Source of the DNA: Verrucomicrobia bacterium IMCC26134 | Lineage (GTDB): Bacteria; Verrucomicrobiota; Verrucomicrobiia; Opitutales; Opitutaceae | Reading direction: 5' to 3' | DNA length: 64,000 nt | Assembly (NCBI GenBank): GCA_000972765.1 | Contig: CP011265.1 | Location: forward strand, 2,589,501 to 2,653,500 | Shown here: positions 36,801 through 43,032 of the stretch, one piece after another | How the letters are laid out: every line of letters begins with the position of its first letter | Position numbering within the stretch: position 1 is the first letter of the stretch | Position numbers and translations under genes: made by a program | The notes under the pieces: generated by a model | Seen by the model: the letters and a program-made list of their open reading frames with translations, nothing else | Database searches by the model: none | What the model was told of the DNA's origin: nothing

Positions 36801-39417
36801 CCAGGCGGTCGGCGCGCAAAGCACTAGGCCGACCATCTGAAGTGAGCGCAAAGGCATCGGCCGGCACGAGCGATATATTCTTTTCGAAACGCAGAGCGGG
36901 GGGCGTGCGCGAATCGGTTAAGAAGTTACGCTCGCTTGCCGGATCCTGATATTGTGCCTGAAATACTAGTGACAGGCTTGCCGCCGCAGGCATGGCGGTG
37001 CGCTGGCGCGGGCCCGCCAAGGTCAAGCCCGACAAGGCGCCATCAATCGCCATTGCGGGGGCCATGATGCTCAGCGAACCGCCCTTTCCACCCTGCACGT
37101 AGCCTTCCTCGTAGTGGGAACCGGCCTGCAGGTTGTTCACGAAGGTCTCGGCGGGGATGTTCCACTTGGCGTCTACAGGGGTGGAGAATCCTTTGTATAG
37201 TCCGCTGTAAACCCGGTCGGGCGTGGCCAATGAGATGTCGAAAACCTGCCCGTTCGATATCACCGCACTGGTTTGCACGGTGGCGCCGGCATAGTTTATC
37301 CAGCCGCCGGAGACATTGATCGAAGAACCGGGTTGCAACACCACCGAACCGCCGGCGTTGAACTGAACCTTGCCGCCGTTCGAGGTGAGCTGCCCCACCG
37401 TGCGCTCCATGAGTGCCACGTAGCCAGTCGTATCAGCCAGCGGAGTCCCGACCCAATTCGTGCCGTTGTAGGTGCCGGCAACCCGGGTATCTACGACGAT
37501 GGTCTCACCACGAAGCGCACCGTCTTTCTGCAGTGGGGAGTTGGCAAGTTCGGCACCGCGCAACTGGACGGAAACGAAATTTTCCGCCGTCGAAGCGGCG
37601 ACGTCGGTTGAACCGCCTACGTCGAGCAATGCGTTTTTGTCGGCGTATATCTGGCCCTCGGTCGTGACAAAAGCGCTGGCCGCGGACGCTCCTGCGCCGG
37701 TGAAGTTCCACCGGCCGGCGTTCACCTTCAAATCAGCGCTGGGGGCATAGTAGGCCGAATCTTCGCCAAAATGAACGACCAGACCGGTGACATTCGCCTG
37801 CGAGCCGAGGGCGAGGCTGGTGCCGACGACGCGTTCCGTGCTATCCCACTCGGGCAGGATTTGCGTAAGGCTGCCGGCACCGAAAGAAACCAGCCCGGTG
37901 GATTTTGAGAGAAATGAAGGCATGCCGGAGAATCCTCCGCTCCCAACCGAATCGTAGCTCGCCAACAAATCCACCCGGCCGTTGCGCGAAACGGAGGTGG
38001 AGCTGTTGATGGCCCCGTCCTGATTCACGGTTTTACCTGTGATCACAACGCTGGCCCGGGGCGCATCGATTAAACCACCCAAAGCATTGGTGGCAGTGCC
38101 GATGTCAGCGAAGGTGCCATCCACCGTGACGATGCCGGCGGCGGCCCCGGTTTTGCCAACGAAAACATCGAGACCGCGCAGGGTCGCATCGCCACTGTCA
38201 TGGGCGGCCATGCCCACCTCGAGACCGGCCGCGAGAATAGTCTGACCGTCGGGGGTGGAAATGGTGCCGGCGTTGCTGACACGCGGGCCTACCAGTGCCA
38301 CGCGACCGCCGACTTTGTCGGCACTGGTCGGGCTGAGGAGCTGCGCGCCCTTTTGAACAACGACGTCGCCCAGCTGGGCCGGAGTGTAGTTCACGCTCAC
38401 CAGTCCGGAGCCGACCTTGGTCAGGCCGGTCGGGGTGAAGTTTACCACCGTCTTGCCGTCGGCGTCAGCGTCGAGGGTGTAGTCTGTGTTCGCCACAAGG
38501 TTGGTATAGCTCAGGCCGGTGGTGTAGCGGACGACTGGTTGGGTGCCGGGGAGCACCTTGGCGTTGGTCGTGTAGTAGCTGGCAAACTCGCCTACGCCGA
38601 ACAAAGGATCGGATGCCGTGGCGTTGAATAAAAACTGGGTGTCGGGATTATTGAGCAGGCCGCGAGAAACCAGGGTATCGTTGATCGAAAGCGACGAGGC
38701 CACCAACGCGTGGACATTGATCTGCGAGGCACCGCCAAAAATGATGCCGTTCTGGTTGATGACATACACCTGGCCGTCCGCTTTGATGGAACCGAGAATC
38801 TGCGAAGGCACGCCGGTCGGGTCGGTCACCTTATTAAAGGCGATCCACTGGCCTTTGTCGGCTCCGCCGGCACTTTGATCGAAGGTGAGCGTGGTTTCCT
38901 GGCCTACGTTAAAACTGCTCCAGTTGAGCAACGCCTGCTGGGCGGTTTGCTTGACCGTGACTGAGACATTGATCCCGTCGGTCGAGTCCTCAACCGGAAG
39001 GTTAGCCCCCTGCCAGAGAGAGATATTGCCAGCGACGCCGGGATGCACCTCCAAGCCGCCGGTAGTCAGTCCGTTCGGCACCATGCCGTCGCTTGCGAGT
39101 GCGGCGGCGCGGGCCGCGCTTTGCATGGTCTGCACCGCACCCAGAGTGAGCGTGGTGCGGCGAAGCGATTCTTGCGCACGGGAGCGGATCGCCTGCGCCT
39201 GAGCAGCCGTCACATCGCCACCGCCGGCGACGGGACCACCCGCCCCGGCGGGAGCAGCGAGGGTCGGCGACGCGGCACGACGAAAATTATCCCCCGCATG
39301 CGCAGGGAGGGCAGCCCCCATCAAAGCCAGCAGGCCCAGGCTCAAGGAGCGCGACGAGACGATGGCAGGGCCACGTTTGCCTTTGGAACGGCGGGCGGGT
39401 TTCGACGGACGGAACAT
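27862..39417 (-). CDS. Giant TpsA / filamentous haemagglutinin-family exoprotein
   Basis: The protein has 3851 residues. A long basic N-region and hydrophobic core (SLSLGLLALMGAALPAHA) form an extended signal peptide. Residues ~115-270 are the two-partner secretion (TPS) domain, with NWSSFNVGQ, TFDQ, and VYVINQNGIIFGG (an NxNG-type motif). A very long beta-helical body follows, rich in Gly, Ser, Thr and Ala. Near residues ~3600-3760 the repeated phrases FTLRGGDIVIWSSLGDI and PTGTIDAGDAGIRSSGN match the DUF3739 region of haemagglutinin-like proteins. The last ~50 residues are highly charged (SDSDSESKSEEDKSDEKKK). It is the likely cargo of the TpsB transporter at 44964-46586 but, unusually, is the last gene of the cluster, separated from it by five genes. 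Confidence 0.93.
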   Translation of the reverse strand: MFRPSKPARRSKGKRGPAIVSSRSLSLGLLALMGAALPAHAGDNFRRAASPTLAAPAGAGGPVAGGGDVTAAQAQAIRSRAQESLRRTTLTLGAVQTMQSAARAAALASDGMVPNGLTTGGLEVHPGVAGNISLWQGANLPVEDSTDGINVSVTVKQTAQQALLNWSSFNVGQETTLTFDQSAGGADKGQWIAFNKVTDPTGVPSQILGSIKADGQVYVINQNGIIFGGASQINVHALVASSLSINDTLVSRGLLNNPDTQFLFNATASDPLFGVGEFASYYTTNAKVLPGTQPVVRYTTGLSYTNLVANTDYTLDADADGKTVVNFTPTGLTKVGSGLVSVNYTPAQLGDVVVQKGAQLLSPTSADKVGGRVALVGPRVSNAGTISTPDGQTILAAGLEVGMAAHDSGDATLRGLDVFVGKTGAAAGIVTVDGTFADIGTATNALGGLIDAPRASVVITGKTVNQDGAINSSTSVSRNGRVDLLASYDSVGSGGFSGMPSFLSKSTGLVSFGAGSLTQILPEWDSTERVVGTSLALGSQANVTGLVVHFGEDSAYYAPSADLKVNAGRWNFTGAGASAASAFVTTEGQIYADKNALLDVGGSTDVAASTAENFVSVQLRGAELANSPLQKDGALRGETIVVDTRVAGTYNGTNWVGTPLADTTGYVALMERTVGQLTSNGGKVQFNAGGSVVLQPGSSINVSGGWINYAGATVQTSAVISNGQVFDISLATPDRVYSGLYKGFSTPVDAKWNIPAETFVNNLQAGSHYEEGYVQGGKGGSLSIMAPAMAIDGALSGLTLAGPRQRTAMPAAASLSLVFQAQYQDPASERNFLTDSRTPPALRFEKNISLVPADAFALTSDGRPSALRADRLAEVVLSPGVFNHAGFGVVSIGNSEGDVRVADGSALTLQPGGSLTIAAANLFIEDDITSPGGKLDFTVTNISSGTRNALFSGSNAASSPGVAEGRGRFVLAGGVNLSTAALVVNERTDSTASGIQPLVTAGGSISIRAYAAAFGDGSMLDVSGGVLANASGKYTFGAGGNLAISAGQDPTIASVIGGVLDLNPAQTTLMGFSGAKGGSLTLQAPMVQVGGSTANDDTLLLGSDFFSDGGFSSFTLRGLGRPSAGGDIFAPALMVSSGTAIAPLVQSWLAAVDVASPGGISLTPYLKPDGLRTAANLSFLATGVRDTFNTSNPLLVRGDLLVGDGASIVTDPKGSVSLKGDTIAINGLVSAPGGSISISGSSDSNRLFPFTGNNLAVDTVVLGSASCLSTAGVTALVPDTTGLGYRTGSVLAGGTIKVSGNINALAGSFLDVSGTSGVLDLDPAYTFFGGSAANIGRATDRLATQVDSNAGSISFVGGQQLRLDSTLRGAAGGVFELGGTITVSSGIYQTLNSGTLLTPFDVTLDIVQSSASEAVGHGYIIADRLNEGSFDTITLSGTTRFNGDTELAALRTLAVGGNGVIYADGVAHLTAPTVKLGTDLDTPHLGGEVLGAFLVGGEPYFSSPAHGTGSLVVEAGKLIDVGNLSLQGIGGAILDVAGGDLRGAGTFDLAGDLVISAGQIYPPTATTFSIAASDYQDGGSMPGSITIIKGDDRPIPLSAGGTLNLYASSINQGGALRAPIGTINVGWNGTGPAPVDLITGQAVTPAAQVTLGAGSITSVSADGKTIPYGLVLNGSTWIDPTGKDITVAGAPAKTVNISGASVVTEPSSLVNTSGGGDLYAFRWVSGTGGTVDVLASTTSFAVIPSFSADYAPYAPFNTSPLARASFGTDTGYTNAGLSVGDQVYLSDGGGLAAGTYTLLPARYALLPGAFLVTPKSGVPVSAACLLPDGSSVVSGYRFNSLVETPADFAPLRASFEIASTEVVRARAEYENSLASTFLPASAKSNNVSVARLPIDAGQLVLSATQTMTLKGAISATTTGGRGGLIDIDSPVDILIAGPGATGAPGQLVLDASELSAYTGASLLIGGSRQNTTAGTAVSVSTNNLTIDNAGSTLAGADLVLVSKQNLTIAEGSAIEQRGSLGGASDDLSIGAVTVAGSGNGALIRVGGGAVKLSRLGVDVNALPLPNLIVGADSVIKGGTGLTFDSTGVTTLDEAASFSGNNLTIDSGRVSLQLTAPGELGADPGLVLTDASLAALQQSTQALSLLSYTSIDIYGTGQVGSSAVASLALHSPVFRGFNTNGGTSAFIAQDILIDAGAGGFAADVSGPSSGTLSFSATRTLSLGKGQVHVGHFADISLSGAKGVIATATGGLTTTDNLDITAPVITGATASDARLTAGGTLRVTSFGGPGSASETDGIGAKLALTGASVALDGNISLPSGTLQLHATSGDVAVGTVAASFLDVGGTAKTFFDITKYTNGGTISLSADGGSVTVASGSTLKVSAQSAGGDAGSLSINVPIGTFTTAGSLLGQSGEKGAAASFSLDAGSLPEQTLADLNTALDSGGFTLSRTFRARSGDVLLSGTAKAKTFSLSADEGSIQVSGRIDASGLTGGRIDFMASGGVTLSAGALLDASGTHFSHAGKGGSVSLSAGTEKSGAFDTTAFVDIQTGSTIDLSVDARDEASAAQGKLEGILNLRAPQTDVGDDLKIRPIAGSVIGASGVVAEGYKLFDLAAQGGQITTGVQATVLDNVTSFGGHASVITERLLSARPELGSVLHIRAGTEIINRDGDLTLDHIWDFSSYRSGAALEPGALTLRAAGNLVFGYNEATATFGSLSDGFSSVSEVQGDLWQAVLMSPGTQSWSYRLVAGADFGSADPGRVLAADQSDTGAGSVLLGKGAPELPNPFGGQNVDLAANIIPNYFQVIRTGTGDISIAARGDVRILNPLATIYTAGTQAEPIENFDIPRTGYLSTSSLGAVQQASPYAVQYSQGGGSVAVFANHDIIRSVEVQGDLLDDSSAELPSNWLYRRGAVDPVTGQFATVRVSGNHNEVASTSWWVDFSNFFQDVAALGGGDVTLAAGRDVKNISASVPTNARMPKGTPSADSLLELGGGDLSVRAGRNVDGGVYYVERGSGEISVGASVLTNATRTTLSLADKAALGLAAPDTSTWLPTTLFVGKGGFTVSAHDDLLLGQVANAFLVPQGINNSYFHKSYFSTYAPETFVALSALTGDVSFKAQSNGDAGSLLTWYQNVLVYDNLASSNTFGRTLSTFSQPWLRLAESSADPLSANISLLPGRLTTTVFAGDLNLLGNLQLAPAPSGTVELIALGSVNALQRIGLQQSSVVYDATLNPYVWSTSKVNLSDADPAKIPGVTNPLGFGIAGSRTTSATLFDNTLNPLFNESGSSEGAFGVIQTKQALHTSGLLHAADDTPAYIYALKGDVSGLTLFSSKSARISAGRDISDIGFYLQNNRSSDISVVSAGRDIVAYNTNSALRTEARSAGNALLLSSVTVASPASGNPNAGDIQIGGPGSLQVQAGRNLDLGSTPGSADPQDGTAVGITSIANNRNPYLPATGASVTVEAGLGGSQSANYAAFNHRFLDPTLADGYATRYLPDLAELMGLSESTPTQTWTAFNALPVEQRDSLSLSLFYAVLRDAGRDHGNPDVASFGTYAVGDAAIDALFPGSKSWTGDLSLSSREIRTTNGGEIRVLAPGGGLILGFDTPKRASAPPGIVTERGGAVSIFTRDDVNIGVLRIFTLRGGDIVIWSSLGDIAAGFSSKTIQSAAPTRVLIDPQSGDVKTDLAGLATGGGIGVLATVAGVKPGDVDLIAPTGTIDAGDAGIRSSGNLNISALVVLNAANIQAGGTTSGAPAVSAPSLGGLSVASNTTAANSNSSADAGRQDRAAGRQEVLPSLIGVEVLGYGGGDGSDSDSESKSEEDKSDEKKKDGKGTTDEKSSDQQLSRRDTPAEALRPAA

Positions 39418-39469
39418 GATGGATGCGGCGGACGGGCGGGACAGAGAGAGTGAGGGCGGTGCGGACGGC

Positions 39470-40102
39470 TCAGGGCTTGATCGTCTGGTCGATCAATTTG
39501 TCCTGATAATCCTGGATCAGGTTTTGCAATTTGACGCGGGTGGTTCCGACGAAGGGCTCCCGGGCGGTCAGGGCTTCACCCAAGCTGAATTTCTCGTAGC
39601 GCTGAAGGATTTCCAAACCGAGTTTGATGGCGGCGGCGTTTTTGCGCTGCTGGTCTTCGACCTGGCGATCGAGCTCGATGCCGCGAGCCTCCAATTTGGC
39701 GCGCTCCGCTTCCTTGGTCTCGGCCACCTCGGCGATCTGCTGGCGGGAAACCTTCCATGCCGCCAGATCGGTTTTCAGTCGCTCGATCTCCGCAGCCTGG
39801 CGGGCGGCGAGTTCCTTGGCCTCGGCAATGGTTTTTTGCGCGGCGTCACGATCCGCCGCACCTTGCTTGATGAGGGCCGCGACCTGCGCAGCCTGGTCCT
39901 TGATCTTCTGGTCGGAATCGGCCTGTGCGGCCTGCAGGTTGGAGACCTGGGTCTGGGCGTCGCGCAGCTGCAGCGTGGTGGCGCGCAGGGAATCCCGCAG
40001 ACGTCCTTCAACGGCGTTGGCCGGTTCGGCGGCGCAGAGGAGCGATACAGGCAGGACAGCGGACAGGCCGAGGGCCAGGAGGAGGGAGGAGAGTCGGTTC
40101 AT
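39470..40102 (-). CDS. Periplasmic coiled-coil protein
   Basis: The start at 40102 (MNRLSSLLLALGLSAVLP) yields a signal peptide ending near LLCAAEP, and it is 2 bp after the porin stop; the longer open frame lies inside the porin gene. The 210-residue product has a predicted long coiled coil (residues ~35-165, with AQTQVSNLQAAQADSDQKI, AAEIERLKTDLAAWKV and EAERAKLEARGIELDRQVED), then a short C-terminal segment (LQNLIQDYQDKLIDQTIKP). It may be a periplasmic chaperone or spacer for the exoprotein, in the way Skp-like or tail-fibre proteins work, but this is only inference. Its place between porin and exoprotein genes in a tight operon supports a role in secretion or envelope assembly. Confidence 0.8.
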   Translation of the reverse strand: MNRLSSLLLALGLSAVLPVSLLCAAEPANAVEGRLRDSLRATTLQLRDAQTQVSNLQAAQADSDQKIKDQAAQVAALIKQGAADRDAAQKTIAEAKELAARQAAEIERLKTDLAAWKVSRQQIAEVAETKEAERAKLEARGIELDRQVEDQQRKNAAAIKLGLEILQRYEKFSLGEALTAREPFVGTTRVKLQNLIQDYQDKLIDQTIKP

Positions 40103-40104
40103 GG

Positions 40105-41910
40105 TCAGAATTTTGCGTTGAGATCGATTTGGAGGACGTCGGCCTTGAAGGTGTCGCCCGCGATGCTGTTGGCACTCATCCAACGAACGCCCATCCAGAC
40201 GTTCTGGGAGAGCGCGAGATTGCCGGAGACGGTGTAGCCTTGGAGATTGGTGCCGCCGCCGCCGAAATCGGAATCGGCGAAACCATCCACCACAGCGTCG
40301 GACTCGACGTAGCGATAGCCGAGGCCAGCCGTCCAATCCCAGGCTTTTTGGAGTGCGACGGCGCCGACCTGAAGATTAACATTCCAGCCCACGTTGCCGC
40401 CCTCGTAGTCACCGCTGAATGAGTTGTTGTTGCGCGGTCCGGGGAGTTGGGTGGGGCCGTTGCTTGCGATGTCGCCCGAGTTGAAGGCGAGGTTGGTGAC
40501 CACCTCGCCGATAAGCGAAACCTGGAAAGGTTCGAAGTGGTTGTAATCCAGACGGGCGGTGGCGGCTAGCTCGCGGAAGGGCGTGGCGAGACCGAAATAC
40601 TGGAAGTTGCCCGCGCCAGGGAGGGTCGAGTTGGTGAGCTCGCGCAGGGCGATGTAGGTGTTGCCCTTCTGGGCGAAGCCGGGGCGAGAGCTGTCGGTTG
40701 AACCGATGAAGCCAGACGTGGTGTTGAGCGTGGTCGCGTCAATGGGCGCGGAAACCTCGCCCTCGACGTTCTGAAATTCGTAGAGCGCGATAGCTGCCTT
40801 TAGGGTCAGATCATTGTTGATGTTCCAGATGACGCCGGTCTGGGCGGCGTAGAGCCACTTATCCTGACTGGCGTAGGCCTTGCCGCCGCCGGATGACGCG
40901 GTCGAATCGGTGCCGAAGTTCAGGCTGGTGTTAAACACCGGCAAGGCGCCGAGGGTGAAAAAGGGAGTGAGGTTTTCGCCGACCTTGCGTTTGCCCTGAA
41001 GCACGAGCCCGTCGAAGCCGAGATCGTTCGACCAGATCATGCTGGTGGCAAAAAACGGGTTTTCGGTGCGGCCAATGATTGCGCTGAAGCTGCTGCCGGC
41101 CTTCGGCTGGATCTCATATTTCAAGAAGACGCGATCGAGCCAGAGGGCGTATTTACTGAAATTACCGCCGGAGGCGCCGAAGCTCTGGTTCTGCGAAACG
41201 GGCGAGCTGCTCTCGCCGGTGGCGATGCGCAGGCCGGAGGTGAAATTATCAGCCAGGTCGATTTCGGAGCCGAGACGAGCGCGGAAACGGAAACGCTCGC
41301 GGGTCTGGTCGGCGTTGTAGGAAGGCGGCTGGGCCGTGCTGGTAGAGCTGAAGTAGTCGACCGGCGCGGCGGTGTTGATACGATTGAAGTCTATCGTGCC
41401 GCCAGGAACGCCGCCGTCGGGATAAAAATCGCCTTCGTAGCGGAAGCGGACGTCGCCGAAAAACTTATACTTCGCCACCCACTCGGGGAAGGTGCGCGGG
41501 GCGGCCCAGTTTTCCGCAACGGCCTCGGCCATCACATCGGACCGGATTTCCTCGATCATCTGGCGCTTCACGTTGGCCGGAATGTAGGTGACGCGCACCG
41601 TGTCCGGCTCGAGGGGAGGAGGCGCGACCGGTGCAGGCTGGGCTGCGGCCGTGATGGCGGCACGCGCTTGGGTGGCCTCGGTCTCCGCCTGCTCGACCAG
41701 CTTGGCGGCATCGGCGGCGGGCAGGAGGCCACGCTCCACCATCAGGCGGATGAGGTTGATGGTCGCGTTCGGCGTGGGGGTCGCGGGTAAGCCGGGGGCG
41801 GTCGCGCTATCCGCGCTCTGGGCCGAAACCACGGCGGGCGAGACGGCGCAAGCCATGGCGGCGAGCAATAATGCGCTGAGGCGACTGGAGGAGTTTGATG
41901 TTTGGGACAT
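40105..41910 (-). CDS. Porin_5-like outer-membrane porin
   Basis: The 601-residue exported protein (signal AMACAVSPAVVSA) has the Porin_5-type layout: a helical N-terminal segment (INLIRLMVERGLLPAADAAKLVEQAE) that probably forms a trimerising or wall-linking coil, then a 16-18-strand barrel from ~residue 165 with GDVRFRYEGDFYPDGG and RFRFRARLGSEIDLADNFTS, ending in a terminal strand (LQIDLNAKF) with the C-terminal aromatic residue used by the outer-membrane assembly machinery. It could admit a solute, possibly linked to the TonB/ExbBD genes or the binding protein upstream. It lies 9 bp after tonB and 2 bp before the coiled-coil gene. Confidence 0.88.
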   Translation of the reverse strand: MSQTSNSSSRLSALLLAAMACAVSPAVVSAQSADSATAPGLPATPTPNATINLIRLMVERGLLPAADAAKLVEQAETEATQARAAITAAAQPAPVAPPPLEPDTVRVTYIPANVKRQMIEEIRSDVMAEAVAENWAAPRTFPEWVAKYKFFGDVRFRYEGDFYPDGGVPGGTIDFNRINTAAPVDYFSSTSTAQPPSYNADQTRERFRFRARLGSEIDLADNFTSGLRIATGESSSPVSQNQSFGASGGNFSKYALWLDRVFLKYEIQPKAGSSFSAIIGRTENPFFATSMIWSNDLGFDGLVLQGKRKVGENLTPFFTLGALPVFNTSLNFGTDSTASSGGGKAYASQDKWLYAAQTGVIWNINNDLTLKAAIALYEFQNVEGEVSAPIDATTLNTTSGFIGSTDSSRPGFAQKGNTYIALRELTNSTLPGAGNFQYFGLATPFRELAATARLDYNHFEPFQVSLIGEVVTNLAFNSGDIASNGPTQLPGPRNNNSFSGDYEGGNVGWNVNLQVGAVALQKAWDWTAGLGYRYVESDAVVDGFADSDFGGGGTNLQGYTVSGNLALSQNVWMGVRWMSANSIAGDTFKADVLQIDLNAKF

Positions 41911-41919
41911 AGACAGACT

Positions 41920-42624
41920 TTAAGTTCCGGAAAAGGGGCGTTGGAGACTGAGGCGTATGACGATGGGCATCGGCATATCCTTGGGGGGTGGACCATCGAG
42001 CTGGAGTTGAACGAGCTGCTCTTGAATGAGCGACTTGTCTTCCGTCGAACCCGTGCCGGTGAGCTTGGCGCGGACGACGCGACCGGTGAGGGGATCCAGC
42101 CAAATACGAAGGGTGCCGTTGAAACCGAGGACACGGGTGCGGGCGTCCTTCTGCAAGGCTTCGGTGATCTTCGGCTTCAAAGGGCCGGCATACCAGCCGA
42201 AGCGGCTGGCCGGTGTGCGTTGACCGCTACCAGAGCCGCCGATGCGGCCGCCACCTTTGCTGACCCCCAGCCCAAAGCCATCGGGCGGTCCGTCGCCCTT
42301 CAGGCCGGTGCCGAGCGCTGAGTCGGAAGGGGCGGCCTCGGCTGGCGAGGGCTCGGGCTCGCTGATCGTCTCCTGTGCGATCATCTGCTCGTTTTGAGGC
42401 GGCTCCGGGCGTGGCTCCCGGGGAGGAGGAGGCGGGGGTGGCGGAGGCGGCGGCAAGGTCACGGCCACGACCTGAGGGGAGGTCGGACGCTTAAAAGAGG
42501 AGTGGGGCTTGCCGCGCGCGAGGAATCCGATCAAGCCCACGACGACCAGCGCGGCCACCGTGATCTTGATTCGGTGGCGCCGGGCGAATCCGCCGCCCAC
42601 CTCGTCGTTTTCGATGCGGTCCAT
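41920..42624 (-). CDS. TonB-family energy transducer
   Basis: The 234-residue protein has a basic cytoplasmic N-terminus, one TM segment (ITVAALVVVGLIGFLA, ~21-36), a run of 12 prolines (~60-71) and a Pro/Glu-rich spacer that spans the periplasm, then a Gly-rich stretch and a C-terminal domain (~140-234) with PLKPKITEALQKDARTR and GTLRIWLDPLTGRVVRAKLTGT, the beta fold seen in TonB_C. TonB carries proton-motive energy from ExbB/ExbD to outer-membrane proteins. It is 9 bp after exbD and 9 bp before the porin gene. The C-terminal sequence is divergent from E. coli TonB, which suggests a dedicated partner. Confidence 0.88.
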   Translation of the reverse strand: MDRIENDEVGGGFARRHRIKITVAALVVVGLIGFLARGKPHSSFKRPTSPQVVAVTLPPPPPPPPPPPREPRPEPPQNEQMIAQETISEPEPSPAEAAPSDSALGTGLKGDGPPDGFGLGVSKGGGRIGGSGSGQRTPASRFGWYAGPLKPKITEALQKDARTRVLGFNGTLRIWLDPLTGRVVRAKLTGTGSTEDKSLIQEQLVQLQLDGPPPKDMPMPIVIRLSLQRPFSGT

Positions 42625-42633
42625 GGGGAATCG

Positions 42634-43032
42634 TCAGCCCTTGGGCTGGGTGGCGAGGCCGATCTGGGTGAGGCCCACGCGGCCAAGGACGTCGAGCACG
42701 TCCATGATGCCCTGATACTGGGTGCCACGGTCTCCGCGCACGACGACCGGGAAATCGGGATGCGAAGCCTTGTGCTCGGCGAGGCGCTGCTCGAGTTCTT
42801 GGAGGCTGACCGGCACGGTATCCAAAAATATCTTCCCCTCGTTGTTCACCGTGATGGCCTTGCTCTTGGGGCCGCCGAGCGCCGGGGCATTGCTGCCGCG
42901 CGGCAGGTTCACTTTGATGCCCTGCACCCCTGCGGTGGTCATGATGATGAAGATGAGCAGGAGGACCAGATAAAGGTCCACCATCGGGGTGACGTTGATG
43001 TCGTCGTAGGACTTGTTGTCGTCAGCCTTCAT
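42634..43032 (-). CDS. ExbD/TolR-family proton channel subunit
   Basis: The 132-residue protein has the standard layout: short cytoplasmic N-terminus, one TM segment with the essential Asp19 (INVTPMVDLYLVLLLIFIIM), then a periplasmic domain (~45-130). VTPMVD is the family signature. With ExbB it forms the proton-driven motor that moves TonB. Its start overlaps the stop of the ExbB fusion by 4 bp (ATGA), which indicates translational coupling. Confidence 0.95.
   Translation of the reverse strand: MKADDNKSYDDINVTPMVDLYLVLLLIFIIMTTAGVQGIKVNLPRGSNAPALGGPKSKAITVNNEGKIFLDTVPVSLQELEQRLAEHKASHPDFPVVVRGDRGTQYQGIMDVLDVLGRVGLTQIGLATQPKG

Noticed and set aside
28208-39453. Many open frames on the plus strand across the giant exoprotein gene
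   Set aside because: They are antisense shadows of a GC-rich, low-complexity coding sequence. The minus-strand frame is continuous for 3851 codons with signal peptide and TPS domain.
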